In this document: piece by piece, positions 46,014-57,107 of the stretch
How positions within the stretch are numbered: position 1 is the first letter of the stretch
How the letters are laid out: every line of letters starts with the position of its first letter
Assembly (NCBI RefSeq): GCF_002843565.1
Contig: NZ_CP025257.1
Span: 682,001-746,000 of the forward strand
Direction: 5' to 3'
From: Mesoplasma syrphidae
GTDB taxonomy: Bacteria; Bacillota_I; Bacilli_A; Mycoplasmatales; Mycoplasmataceae
Length of the DNA: 64,000 bases
Made by a program: the position numbers and the translations under genes
Notes under the pieces: model-generated
The model's input: the letters and a program-made list of their open reading frames with translations, nothing else
Told to the model about the DNA's origin: nothing
Databases searched by the model: none

Positions 46014-46439
46014 CTAATTCCTTTCTAAAATAACTTTACGGCTATTTTCATTAATCATTTGAATACTAATTTTAATATATTTTATATTTTTCAAATCTAA
46101 ATTTAAATTTTCATATCATTCAATAATATTTAAGGCATCTTCAAATTCTTCCAAATACATTTCTAACTCAGCGTCATTGCTCAAGCGATAAGCATCAACA
46201 TGGTTTATTTTTAAATTATTGCTACCGTGATATTGATTCATAATAACAAAAGTAGGTGAAGTAACTCTTTGCGTAACGCCTAATTCTGCTAACAAATATT
46301 TAGAAAAAGTTGTTTTTCCAGCTCCCAAATCTCCACTTAACAAAAGATAATTTGGTTGGTTGAAACGCTTAAGATCTTGAGCCATTTTCGTTGCAAATGC
46401 TTTTGTTGCTGATAAATCATTAAGAATAATTGTTTCCAT
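46014..46439 (-). CDS. tsaE: tRNA threonylcarbamoyladenosine biosynthesis protein TsaE
   Basis: 141 residues. ATPase that drives the TsaB-TsaD cycle in t6A synthesis. Walker A in LLSGDLGAGKTTFSKYL, SPTFVIMNQY, and HVDAYRLSN near the middle; the C-terminal IIEWYENL motif needs TGA as Trp. It lies eight bases after the aldolase-like gene and three bases before tsaB. Confidence 0.95.
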
Positions 46440-46447
46440 ATGTTTTC

Positions 46448-47299
46448 CTACTCTTTGGGTTTTGGTTTTTGACCAACTTCAAGGATTTCTGGACTTATAT
46501 CTCAATTAGAATTCTTTGCACGCTCTGCTAAAAACTCTGGGGAATATGCTCATGGTTCTTTTCGAACTTTCATTGATATATTTGCCGCCTTGTCAATAAT
46601 TTCATATACTCCGATGATTTCATCAAAATCTTTAGCCGCTGCAATTAATCCATGATGTTTTAAAACAACTAAATCTTTATTCAAAAACTTTTGAGCTACA
46701 TCATCTCAACTTTGCTTTAAAAAATATTTGTCAACTAATCCAACACCATGAGGAATAAATTCCATAATATGAGGCATGGCATCTCATAAATCATAAGAAA
46801 AAACATTCTCGTCATTCATGTGATCAGTCATTGTTTTCATCATTAAATTTGTTGGGTGCGCGTGAGTTATAATACGATGCATTTCATTTTTAGAAATTGC
46901 ATGATTATGGGCTTTTAAGTGCAATTCTAAATAACGAGTTGGCTCAACTTCTTGATCCTTAAAACCTCATAAAATTTTATAACCATCTCCCCTAAAATTG
47001 ATACGAATGATTCCAATCATTTTGTGAACTTTAAATTTAAACTTTTGTAAATTTCTTAGGGGAATGTTATTTCCCGTAACTAAAATATAACAATCACTCA
47101 AATTCGGTACTTCATAACCTAACTTATATTCCTTGTTATTATAATGATCTTCAAAGTAAGGGTAGATATCTTCATAATCCAAAATTGCAGTAACACTTCC
47201 AGTATTACCTTCTAGTCAAAGTTTTTTTGCTAAATAATCTACACAATCAAAAAAGTAATACAACGGAGATGATTTAGTGACGATATTGTTCAATCTCAT
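46448..47299 (-). CDS. Class II aldolase, rhamnulose-1-phosphate aldolase-like
   Basis: 283 residues. Zinc-dependent aldolase fold. Metal-ligand histidines in IITHAHPTNL and LKHHGLIAA, with FIPHGVGL and the EIIDKAANISMKV end, all like RhaD. It would split a phosphorylated ketose into dihydroxyacetone phosphate and an aldehyde. No rhamnose isomerase or kinase is nearby, so the natural substrate is unknown. Six or more Trp codons are TGA. GAGGAAGCAAA precedes the ATG. First gene of an operon with tsaE, tsaB and PAP2, an odd pairing of sugar and tRNA-modification genes. Confidence 0.82.
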
Positions 47300-47334
47300 T
47301 TTGCTTCCTCCATAATTAGTTTATATTATAAAGC

Positions 47335-47362
47335 AAAAAAGCAAGGTATGAAACCTGCTTAT
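47335..47362 (-). terminator. Terminator after mgtA
   Basis: GCAGGTT and AACCTTGC-type arms (one bulge) with a TTTTTT tail on the minus strand, just after the mgtA stop codon. Confidence 0.65.
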
Positions 47363-47367
47363 TTATT

Positions 47368-50157
47368 TTATAATCAGCTTTTATAAATTTTAATATACCC
47401 AACTTTAACAGCTTGAGCTAATCCTACGTATGACAATAAAATACCTAAAACAATTGGTGCGTATCATAGTGGTGGAGATTGCATTTTCAATAATGTTGCT
47501 GCTGGTGTAAATGCAAACACAAAGGCACATCCAGTCACAATTCCAGTAGACAGCATCACTGGTCATGGAGCACGTGATTGAATAAATGGAATTTTTTCAG
47601 TTCTCATAATTTGTACTACTCATGCTTGTGTTAACAATCCAACAACAAATCATGAAGCATTAAATTGCGCTTTTGCTTGAGCCATCGCTTCTAGGTTACC
47701 ATTAGCATTATTGTAATCTCCAATGTATCCTAATCCAAATCCAGCAATAGCAAATGTTACTAAATCAAACACAGAACTTACTGGTCCATTAATCAATGTA
47801 AATGGAACTAAGGATTTCGCATTTCATCGTTGAGGTTTTGCCACAAAGGTGTCATCAACTCTATCTAATGCAATTGCAAATTGTGATAGATCATATAATA
47901 AGTTTTGGAACAATAGTTGAATTGGTTCCATTGGTGAAAAGGCTAGCAATGGAGCCACTATTAACATTGATAAAACATTTCCAAAATTTGAAGCAGTTGT
48001 AATCTTCATATACTTAAGAATATTTCCAAAAATTGTGCGTCCTTGAACAATTCCCTTTTCCAGAACTAATAATGATTTTTCCAATAAAATAATATCTGAC
48101 GCATCTTTAGCAATATCAGTTGCATTGTTAACTGAAATTGCCACATCTGATTGACGAAGAACTGGAGCATCATTAATTCCATCTCCCATAAATCCAACAA
48201 TATGATCATTTTGTTTCAAAACTTTAATAATCTTAACTTTTTGCAACGGATTCAATTTGACAAAAATATTATTTTCCTCAACCATACGTCGCAATTGAAT
48301 TTCATTGGCTTCATCAATCTCTTTTCCTGTTACCAATCCAGAGATTTTTAAATCCACCATTTTACAAATTGAGCGTGTTATATGTTCATTGTCACCTGTT
48401 AAAATCTTTAGTTGAACACCATATTTATCAAGCAGCTTAATCATTTTTTTTGCTGATGGTTTTGGTGTGTCTAAAAATGATGCAAATCCAAAGAAAACTA
48501 ACTCTGATTCATCACCAACTTTAAATGTAGTTTTACCATCAGTAATATCTTTATAAGCAATTCCCAATAGACGCTTTCCTTCTTCATTGATTGAATCATT
48601 GTACGCTAGCATTTGACGTTTTAAATCTTCATCTAAATCAACAACTTTTCCTTGGTAGTAAACTTTTGTACATGATTCAATTACTTCTTCAACTGACCCT
48701 TTAGTAACCATTGTTGTTCCAACCTCATCAGTTTTAAAAACAATTGTTAGTTTGCGTCGATTAAAATCAAAAGGAATTTCATCAATTTTAGTAACTGAGT
48801 CTAAAAAGTTTGAATTTATTTGACTATTATTAGCAATATAATCAATCACAGCTTTATCCATTGGGTTTTTTAAACCTGTTTGAAAATAACTGTTAATATA
48901 CAATAATTTTAATAGTCTCTCGTCACGTTTTTTATCAGTTGTTACAAAATCAATTAATTCAATTTTGTCATTTGTTAAAGTTCCAGTTTTATCAGTACAC
49001 AGAATATCAATTGAACCCAATGACTGAATTGATTCTAATTTTTTAACAACAACTTTATTTTTGGCCATACGTGCAGCTCCACTCGCCAAGTTTGTAGTTA
49101 CAATCATTGGTAACATTTCTGGAGTTAGTCCAACTGCTACTGATGCAGCAAACAATGTTGCAGTAATTCAAGCTTCACTTGCATCTTTACCATTTAAAGT
49201 TCAAGTAATTCCATTAATTGTTAATACAATTGGAATCATAACTAACATAAAAATAATTAGCATTCTAGTAACGTTTCTTACTCCTTTTTCAAAAGAAGAA
49301 ACTGGGCGTTTTTCCATAATTGATTTGCTAATTGTTGAGAAATAAGTATTTCTTCCTGTCCCAACTGCAATTGCAATTGCAGAACCTGAAATTACGCTTG
49401 TTCCTGTAAAACAAATATTTTCTAAATCTAAAATATTTTCAGTATCAACTGAATTTTCAGCATGTTTTTCAACAGGCATTGATTCTCCTGTTAATGAAGA
49501 TTGGTTAATAAATAAATCTGTTGAACGAATAATTCTTACATCTGCTGGTATCATATCACCACTTGATAAATAAATTAAATCACCAGGTACTAATTCACGA
49601 ACATCAATTTCTTCTCCCAATTTAATTAAACCCAGTTGATTTGTTTGACTAACAGTTGTATACACATTTAATTGATCATCATTTTGATGACGAATAATTG
49701 TTGCTTTATTATTTACAATATTTCCTAGTTTTTTAGTAATAAAAAAACTTTTTGCTGATTGGACTAATGACATAGTCCCACTACTAATAATCATTGTAGC
49801 AATGATAACTACTCCGATATAATCAAAAATTTCTGGTCCACCCTCTTCTGTTCCAAAATTTCCAGTCGAAAAGCTAATAACATTAAATGCCAAAATTAAC
49901 ATTAAAATAATATTAAATGGTCCAAAAAATGCTTTAATAAATTCTGAAAATCAGCTAAAACGTGATTTGTCCAATTCGTTTTTACCATATTTTTCAAGGC
50001 GTTCTTTATATTCTTCATTTGTTAATCCAAAGTTAACTAAATTAAACTCCTTCAAGATTTGAGTTTGATCTAATGTTGAAAAATTGTGCAAAACTTTTTC
50101 ATTTGGAAAGACATTTTTGATTTTATCAGGAGCTCTTTTTGATTTGTTTTTAATCAT
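47368..50157 (-). CDS. mgtA: P-type Mg2+-transporting ATPase
   Basis: 929 residues, MgtA/P3B family. Cation-ATPase N domain first; actuator loop with LTGESMPVEKH; phosphorylation site CTDKTGTLTND (D389); nucleotide-binding KGSVEEVIESC; hinge GFMGDGINDAPVLRQSDVAISV; ten predicted membrane segments, the last four after residue 780. TGA-coded Trp codons split the frame in three places under the standard code. It imports Mg2+ using ATP. AAGGAG precedes the ATG. A 38-codon leader ORF (50189-50305) lies on the same transcript 31 bases upstream and probably controls expression. Confidence 0.95.
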
Positions 50158-50188
50158 TTTTCTCCTTATTTTTAAGAATTGAATAAAA

Positions 50189-50305
50189 TTAAAAACTATT
50201 TATAGATTTTGAAATCGATAGATAATTTATAGTATTATTCAATAATTTACTTATGCTGGTACGGGACTCCGGACTGTCGGAAGCCGGTAAAGGACTTGAT
50301 GCCAT
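50189..50305 (-). CDS. Putative mgtA leader peptide
   Basis: 38-residue ORF directly upstream of mgtA, starting MASSPLPASDSPESRTSI and ending TAA 50189-50191. GAGGTGAT lies at ideal distance from the ATG. The first half is about 58% G+C, using CCG, TCC, GAG, CGT and ACC codons that are rare here, and its RNA can form TCCG/CGGA and CCGG/CCGG stems. The alternation of Pro with Asp and Glu near the N terminus resembles the Mg2+-sensing MgtL leader principle, in which ribosomes falter at low Mg2+. No sequence match to MgtL is claimed. Confidence 0.65.
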   Translation of the reverse strand: MASSPLPASDSPESRTSISKLLNNTINYLSISKSINSF

Positions 50306-50333
50306 AAACTATCACCTCTTTCTTACTTAACTT

Positions 50334-50339
50334 ATTATA
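50334..50339 (-). promoter_or_regulatory. -10 box of the mgtA leader transcript
   Basis: TATAAT on the minus strand about 28 bases before the leader peptide ATG. No convincing -35 box is visible at the usual distance. Confidence 0.55.
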
Positions 50340-50380
50340 ACTTGTAAATTGAATAAAAAACCACTGAAAGTTTTTAAAAT

Positions 50381-50413
50381 AAAAAAATAGTCAACTTAAA
50401 TTGACTATTTTTT
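50381..50413 (-). terminator. Terminator after the peroxiredoxin gene
   Basis: AAATAGTCAA and TTGACTATTT arms around CTTAAA with a TTTTTT tail on the minus strand. Confidence 0.85.
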
Positions 50414-50427
50414 GCTATTTACAACTA

Positions 50428-50874
50428 TTATATTGTTTCTAAAAACTCAATAATTTCGCGAACATGTTTGGTTGGCTCAACATCTCTAAATTCTTTAATA
50501 ATTTCAAGTTTGTTATTTAATACAAATGATGAACGCTCAAATTTTTCAAACTGTTCACCACCTAAATCAATAATTTCGCTTGATAAATTAAAAGCTTTAA
50601 TCAATTCTTGGTTTTGATCGGAAATTAATGGATATTCTAATGCAAACTCTCCACAAAATTCATTGTTATAATCTGCTTTATCTTGACTAACACCAATAAC
50701 ATTAAATCCCATACTTTCAAAAACAGCCAAAAATTTTTGATATTGTTGAACTTCTAACGAGCATAATCCCGTTTTTGCTTTTGGATAAAAGAAAATTATA
50801 ATCCCTTTGTCCCCCAAAAGTTCTTTTAGCATTACAACTTTTTGCTGATTAGTTAATAATTGAAAATTTTTCAT
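50428..50874 (-). CDS. BCP/PrxQ-type peroxiredoxin
   Basis: 148 residues, thioredoxin fold. Peroxide-reducing Cys in FFYPKAKTGLCSLEVQQY (C38), where usual BCP proteins read TPGCT; the helix and following VIGVSQDKADYNNEFCGEF and LISDQ fit the family, so the altered residues around the Cys are notable. A second Cys (C78 region, EFCGEF) may resolve. I use the ATG at 50874, with AGGTGAG upstream, rather than the GTG nine bases earlier. Stands alone next to mgtA, divergent from the dehydrogenase gene. Confidence 0.82.
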   Translation of the reverse strand: MKNFQLLTNQQKVVMLKELLGDKGIIIFFYPKAKTGLCSLEVQQYQKFLAVFESMGFNVIGVSQDKADYNNEFCGEFALEYPLISDQNQELIKAFNLSSEIIDLGGEQFEKFERSSFVLNNKLEIIKEFRDVEPTKHVREIIEFLETI

Positions 50875-51048
50875 TGTGCTCACCTTCCTTGGTTATTAAT
50901 ATAATATGCTTTTTAAATCCAAAATAATGATTTTTTTACTAAAAAGCGCATTTTGAAAAACTATTTGGTGTTTGAAATTCAAAACTCTCTGAGTTTATCA
51001 AATGAGTTATTAAATGAAAGTAAAATTTTGATATACAAAGGAGATATT

Positions 51049-52056
51049 ATGAAAATATTATGTTATGGAGTAATTAAATCTGAAATTCCAGTTTTTAAAA
51101 AAGCTAATGAACCTTACAATAATGAGTTAATTTTTAAATCTGAGTTATTAAATGATGAAAATGTTAATGACCTTCCAGAAGGTCTTGATGCAATTGTTTT
51201 ATTTGTCAACTGTGACGCCAATGCCAAAAATTTACAGTTTTTTAAAAATAAAGGTGTTAAATATATCGTTACTCGAACAGCAGGATTTGATCATATTGAT
51301 TTGCCAGTTGCAAAAAAACTTGGTTACAAAATTGGTAGAGTTCCTGCCTACTCTCCAACTGCAGTTGCCTCGCTTGGTTTTGCAGCAGGAGTTTCAATGC
51401 TGAGAAAAACAGCTTATATCTGTAATCAAACTGCCAATCGCAATTTTAAAATTGATAATTCAATGCTTGCAAAGGAATTTAGAAATTCTGTAATTGGAAT
51501 TATTGGTACTGGCAAGATTGGTTATGAAACAGCAAAATATTGAGCTAGTGTCGGAGCAACTGTTTTAGGTTATGACATTTATGAAAATGAGAAATCCAAA
51601 GAATATTTGGTTTATACCGATTTAGATACTTTACTGACAAAATCTGACTTAGTTTCGCTTCATATTCCATATATAAAGGGCCAAAATGAGAAGTTTGTTA
51701 ATGCAAAGTTAATAAGCAAAATGAAGAATGGAGCTACTCTAATTAACGTTGCTCGCAAAAACTTAGTAGATCTTGAAGCTGTTTGTAAGGCTGTCAAAGA
51801 TAATAAACTTTGAGGATATGCAGCTGATGTTTTTGATTACGAAGAGCGCTTGATTCATAAAAGTTTCGACAGCGATCAATTAAGAGAAATTGTTCCAGTT
51901 TTAGAAGAAGCTATTGAGCTTTATCCACGTATTTTAATAACTCCTCATATTGCTTACTTAACAGATGAAGCTGTCAAAAATATGGCAGAGGTTTCCTTTG
52001 CCAACTTACAACAGTTAGTTGAAACTGAAACTTGCGATAATCTAATTCCCGAATAA
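51049..52056 (+). CDS. D-isomer 2-hydroxyacid dehydrogenase, D-lactate dehydrogenase-like
   Basis: 335 residues. NAD-binding GIIGTGKIGYETAKYW (Trp is TGA), active Arg in LINVARKNLVD, Glu region ADVFDYEE and catalytic His in ITPHIAYLTDEAV. It would regenerate NAD+ by reducing pyruvate to D-lactate, but other 2-hydroxyacids are possible. AAAGGAGATATT precedes the ATG at 51049; the reading frame is open further upstream to 50953, but without a ribosome site. Monocistronic, convergent with gpmI. Confidence 0.88.
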
Positions 52057-52064
52057 AAAAAATA

Positions 52065-52096
52065 AAAAGGACTCATGAAACTTGATGAGTCCTTTT
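52065..52096. terminator. Bidirectional terminator between the dehydrogenase and gpmI
   Basis: AAAAGGACTCAT (52065-52076) and ATGAGTCCTTTT (52085-52096) form a perfect 12-pair stem serving both converging genes. Confidence 0.9.
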
Positions 52097-52106
52097 AAAC
52101 TGTTAA

Positions 52107-53699
52107 CTATTTTTTAATCATTGAAGGTTGAGTCATTTCACTTGGAATTTCCAGTCCCATGATTTCTAATATCGTTGGTGCCACTTTTGCAATCGCAGCA
52201 TCTTGTTGAACTAATTCAATTGAAGAATCAGTAACAATAATTGGTACATAAGATGTAGTGTGTTTTTTATTTGGTCCGCCTTGAGCATCCAACATAATTT
52301 CAGCATTCCCGTGATCTGCTGTAATAACCATTACCCCATTGTGTTTTAATACAAATTCATCATGAATTCGTTTTAACTGTAAGTCTAGTATTTTAACTGC
52401 CTCAACAGTTGCTTGATTATTTCCAGTATGTCCCACCATGTCACAATTTGCAAAGTTTAAAACTATTAAATCAAATTCATTTTTGTCAACCTCTTCTAAC
52501 AGCTTATCAGTAATTTCGACAGCGGCCATTTCTGGTTTCAAATCATAAGTTGCCACTTTTGGAGAAGCAATCAAATCAATGCTTGCTCCCGGTAATGTTA
52601 CTTCTTCAGGAGCTGCAATTCCATTTTTGAAGTAATCATTTCCTCCATCAAAAAAGAAAGTTACGTGAGCAATTTTCTCAGTCTCGCCAATTCGTAATTG
52701 CTTTAATCCTAATTTAGATATATATTGCCCTAAAGTATTATCCAAAGGATGTGGTGGATAAGCAATAAATGGTGAAATTACTGAATCAGCATATTTCATT
52801 GTTGAAACAAAATGAATTGAGTTACCAATAAAAGGTAAAGCTGTAAATGCCTCATCATTTCAAGCATCATATCCAGGATTAGTCATTATTGATGCTATTT
52901 GAATCGCGCGATCAGGACGAAAATTAGTAAAGATCATTGCATCTCCGGCTTTTAATTGTCCATTAACATCATTGATATTAAAAGCAGGATCAATCATTTC
53001 ATCATCTTTTCCTAATGCATACTGAGATTCAATGTAGGCAATTGGATCGGTAAACGATTTTATATTATCACGAGTAACAATTGCTTTGTAGGCTTCTGCA
53101 CTACGTTCAAAGCGCTTGTCACGATCCATTGCATAATAACGACCATTAATTGATGAAATTACTCCAATTTCATTATTTGCTTTAATCTCATTTAGCAGCT
53201 TGGCAACATATTCTTTAACCACTGTGGGAGCTGTATCTCTTCCATCAGTAATCAAATCAAACTTGATATTTGTCAAGCCAAATGCTACTGCAGCTTTATA
53301 AATTGCAATCATGTGATTCATATGAGCGTGAACTCCTCCATCTGAGAATAGTCCCATTAGATGCAAAGCTCCATTATTAGATTGTGCATATTTAAATGCC
53401 TCAACATATTCTAGATTTGTAGCAATTTTATTAGTCTTAACTTCATTGTTTAACTTTGCTAAAGACTCAAAATTAATTCTACCTGCTCCCAAATGAATGT
53501 GGCCAACTTCAGAATTTCCCATTTGACCTTCTGGTAAACCAACTCATTCTCCTGAAGCATGAGCTTCAACATGCGGATATTTTGTTAACATTTCTTTTAC
53601 AAATTTCATATCAGCATTGGCAATGGCATTTCCAGGAGTTTGAACCTCAATCCCTCAACCATCTAAAATTGCTAATATTACGGGTTTTTTAACTTGCAT
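52107..53699 (-). CDS. gpmI: 2,3-bisphosphoglycerate-independent phosphoglycerate mutase
   Basis: 530 residues. Manganese enzyme converting 3- to 2-phosphoglycerate. VILAILDGWG (metal Asp), nucleophile Ser in GQMGNSEVGHIHLGAGR, DGRDTAP, NGRYYAMDRDKR, NFRPDRAIQ, LNFANCDMVGHTGN and TADHGNAE. TGA-coded Trp at several places. It begins 17 bases after the Cof-type phosphatase gene in the tpiA operon. Confidence 0.97.
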
Positions 53700-53716
53700 T
53701 GTATTTCTCTCTTCTT

Positions 53717-54532
53717 CTATTTTAAAATATATTTTTCAATTAAATGCTTAACTGCTGCATCATGTCCATGAATATCAATATAAAGATCAGCAATATCTTT
53801 AATATTTTGAACTGAGTTTGACATTGCCACGCCAATTCCGGCGTGTTTAATCATTGAATAATCATTCATTCCATCTCCAACAGCCATCATATTAGCAATT
53901 GGAATATTTAGGTATTCACTAAACCAATCAAGCGCAAAACGTTTATTAATTCCGGTAGCGTTAATTTCTGCTACAACATCATCTCCTGAAGCAATTTCAA
54001 GATTAGTTTGTTCTCTTAATTTTTGAACAAATCCTGGTTTTGCTCCTAGTGCTAATAATTTAAAAAACTTAAAATCAAAATTTTTAGAAACTTCATCATA
54101 TTGCTGAATTTTTCCATCAAAAAATTCTGCTTCTCCAAAATACATTTTGTCGTTACGATATTGAACGACAACATTTTTCAAATCATCAACATATCCTCAA
54201 ATTTGTGTTCCAGCAAATTCAGGTTGCTTTGCTAATTCAAAAACATATTGCGCATCCTTTGCATCAATTGGATTAGATGCCAAAACTTTTTGTTGTTGCA
54301 AATCATAAATACAAGCACCATTACAGCCTGCAATGATTGCGTGGTTACGAACCAACCCGTGGCCTTCTAAATTATTTTGCTTTGCTAATACTGGGCGTCC
54401 TGTTACAAACATTACACCAACTCCTTGGTCTTGGGCCTTTTTAATTGGCTCAATATTGTCTGGCACGATTTCTCCCATTTTATAGTAACTTGTTCCATCC
54501 ATATCTAATACTAATAATTTAATATTGTTCAT
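53717..54532 (-). CDS. HAD-superfamily Cof-type phosphatase
   Basis: 271 residues. HAD motif I VLDMDGTSYY, motif II FVTGRP, motif III/IV AVGDGMNDYSMIKHAGIGVAM. Cap subtype IIB between residues about 85 and 185. Such enzymes remove phosphate from sugar phosphates or flavin mononucleotide; specificity cannot be read. Located between tpiA and gpmI, so a housekeeping role against side-product sugar phosphates is plausible. TGA-coded Trp near residue 112 (QIWGYVDDL). Confidence 0.9.
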
Positions 54533-54551
54533 CGAAATTTTCCTAACTAGA

Positions 54552-55298
54552 TTATTTATTATAGTTAACTAATGCTAAATAATCGTTTGCTAATAGTGAT
54601 GCTCCACCAACTAAAGCTCCGTCAATATTTGGCATTGACATTAATTCTTTAATGTTATCTGGTTTTACTGATCCACCATATTGAATTGTAATTTGATCAG
54701 CTGTTTGTTGATTATAAATTGTTGCCAAGTTTTGACGAATCGCTTTACATACTTCTTCAGCATCTTGACTAGTTGCTGTTTTACCTGTCCCAATTGCTCA
54801 AATTGGCTCATAAGCAATAATTGTTTTAATGGCATCAGTTGCTGTTATTCCTTCATAGGCAGCTTTAATTTGTCCATTTACTCATTCAATCGTTTTTCCA
54901 GCTTCTTTTGTTGCCAATGTTTCTCCACAGCATACTAGTGGAATCATATTTGCTTGTAAAATAGCTTTTGCTTTAGCATTAACTGTTGCATCAGTTTCAT
55001 TAAACATTTCACGTCTTTCTGAATGTCCAATAATTACGTATTCAACTCCAATTTCTTGCAACATTTCAATTGAGATTTCACCAGTAAATGCTCCGTTTTT
55101 TTCAAAGTGGACATTTTGAGCAGCAATTTTAACGTTTTTTGCATTTGTAATTCCTGTTGATAATGCTGTAAAAGGTAATCCTAATCCTGCAATAACTTCG
55201 CTATTATTAGCACTTTGATCAACTGCTTTTAAAAACTCCTTAACAGCAGCATTTGTTCCATTCATTTTTCAATTCCCAAAAATAACTTTATTTCTCAT
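54552..55298 (-). CDS. tpiA: Triosephosphate isomerase
   Basis: 248 residues. N terminus [14 protein letters not shown] with the active Lys, catalytic His in [11 protein letters not shown], catalytic Glu in [14 protein letters not shown] (W is TGA), and phosphate-binding [11 protein letters not shown] and [20 protein letters not shown] precedes the ATG. First gene of tpiA-Cof-gpmI, with a TATAAT upstream in the gap. Confidence 0.97.
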
Positions 55299-56518
55299 AA
55301 TAATATTCCCTCTATATTTTGACTTTCTTATAGATTATATAACTTATAGATTTCTTTTGGAAATTAATTGTTTAAAAGCCTGTAAATATAAATCATTTTA
55401 TTTCTTAATTAGTAGAAAATATTTATTTTTCAAGAATTATATTTTTTATTGCTACTAATTATTAAAAGAAATTTTACAAAATGAGTTATCTCATTTATTA
55501 ATTTCGTTACGCAACAATTCTTAGTTATTTAAATATTTACCATCAATACATGAATAAAGGGTATTCTTTAATATATTTATCGATCAGCATTTTTGCATGT
55601 ATACTTGAATTAAACAAAATAATCTCTTTAAAATTTTATGAGGAACTAATCAATCAATTAAAACCTACAAATCTTATTTTTGATCTCTAAAAGTCTTAGG
55701 AGTAAGTTAAATATTTTTGGAAAAGTATGATCAGTATTGATGTAAAATATTTTGTCCTTTTTAATATTTACTTTTAAATTAAATTTTTCAGACTTTTACT
55801 TGATACTACCTAAAGAGTAAATTTTCATATACTTCTTTAGTTAAATATTTTACAAATCAACATATTAGCAATATTTTGATACATTTTACCAAACTTAATC
55901 TCAAATTATTTTACAGCTTTTTTAAATAATATATTTTCATCTGTAAGTATACAAGTAGCGGTTATTTTTTGTCCTGCAAAACCATATATTTAAATTTTTA
56001 TACCAGCGAATTTGTAGCTATTTTCTCTACGTTTATTAACAATGACAAATTCTTTCCTATTTAGACTATCTTTCTAATTTTGATTAAATTATTTTATTTA
56101 GGAAATTATTTTTCGATAATAACTTTTTATTACCTATTAATTATATTTAAATTCTTCAACGACCTCGTTACTCTTAAAATATTTTATAATAAAAAAAGTT
56201 GGAACATTTTAATCCAAAATATGAAGCATTTTAGTTATATTAAATGCAAATTCTAAAGGCTCAATTACTGCTTGACCATTTTCACTTTTATTTGTAAAAG
56301 TTCAAATGACTTTACATGCAAAAATAGATGTCTAATGAAATTTAACGCCTTGGATCTTCATTAGATTTTTCTCTTGCTGCCATATAACGGATTGATTTAA
56401 TATTTATTTATCAAATAGGTATTTAAAAAAGCTACAATCAGTTTTGAGTTCATTAATAAAATTATAGTTTAGAATTTTAGAGAGATAATTTAATTGAGAA
56501 CAGACACATCAATTAATT
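55299..56518. other. Long region without an intact gene
   Basis: About 1.2 kb, over 70% A+T, between tpiA and the secreted/membrane pair. I see no intact gene on either strand. Minus-strand readings around 55840-56060 and 56330-56400 look partly protein-like (for example a 75-codon stretch with two internal TAA), but the number of stops is not clearly below chance. It may be a decayed gene or transposon, or plain spacer. Confidence 0.55.
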
Positions 56519-56532
56519 GGGCGGGCGGGCGG
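56519..56532 (+). repeat. GGGC tandem repeat, G-quadruplex-like tract
   Basis: GGGCGGGCGGGCGG, three and a half copies of GGGC in a genome averaging about 30% G+C. It lies six bases upstream of the ribosome site GGAGAG of the next gene, inside its presumed leader. It could fold as a G-rich four-strand structure or vary in copy number by slippage. Function not known. Confidence 0.7.
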
Positions 56533-56549
56533 TGATTTGGAGAGACTTT

Positions 56550-57107
56550 ATGCCAAAAACATTATTAATGTTTTCTTCTGCAATAGGATTAAGTATTTCG
56601 CCATTATTATATTTTAACAATTCTATTAACAATATTGAAAGAAAAAATGTGACACTAAAAAATGCCAAAGACATTGATATTATTGACTTTAATAGAAAAC
56701 TTTATTTAGAGCAAAACGGTGAACTGTCTAACACTCTTAAAGTTGAAAAACTTTTAAAATACTTGTCAGAAAATGAATCTACATACAAAATTTTAAGTCA
56801 ATATTCATCTCCAAGAAATGATGTTGAATATTACTGATGAGGTTATAAAATTTTCTTCGACTGAGAAACCTTGAAGCTAAATGGCAATCCTGGATTAAAT
56901 CCTACAAAAGGAGTTTCAGTAGGTACAGTTGTAAAGTTACTTAAAATATTTCTACCAAAGGTACTAAAGGGTGGAATTATTTTAGGAGGGGCAATATTGC
57001 TTGAAATAGCAACATGCTTGGTTGCTAAAAAGTTTTGAGAAAATAGTAGTGGAGTTGTTGTTAGAATGTTGTGAATTGGAATAATGACAGGATGCTATGA
57101 CCAATAA
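56550..57107 (+). CDS. Predicted secreted/membrane peptide of unknown family
   Basis: 185 residues. N-terminal hydrophobic stretch MPKTLLMFSSAIGLSISPLLYF reads as a signal or anchor; after a charged middle come YYWWGYKIFFDWETLKLNG (aromatic, Trp by TGA), then a long hydrophobic/glycine stretch GGIILGGAILLEIATCLVAKK and a second hydrophobic end with two Cys. I use the ATG at 56550, with GGAGAG ahead; a TTG at 56517 is in frame but would start inside the G-repeat. The aromatic WGYKI block then glycine-rich membrane helix recalls secreted bacteriocin-like proteins. Overlaps the next gene by 11 bases. Confidence 0.65.

Noticed and set aside
50251-50312. Overlapping GTG-start frame (VIVYGIKSF...) in the mgtA leader
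   Set aside because: The ATG frame has better ribosome-site spacing and a regular start codon; the two cannot both be favoured and the GTG frame sits too close to the GAGGTG ribosome site.
55837-56061. 75-codon minus-strand frame with two internal TAA, possible decayed gene or transposase
   Set aside because: In sequence this AT-rich, about five stops would be expected by chance and three are seen (including the final one), so the depletion is weak and no family motif appears.
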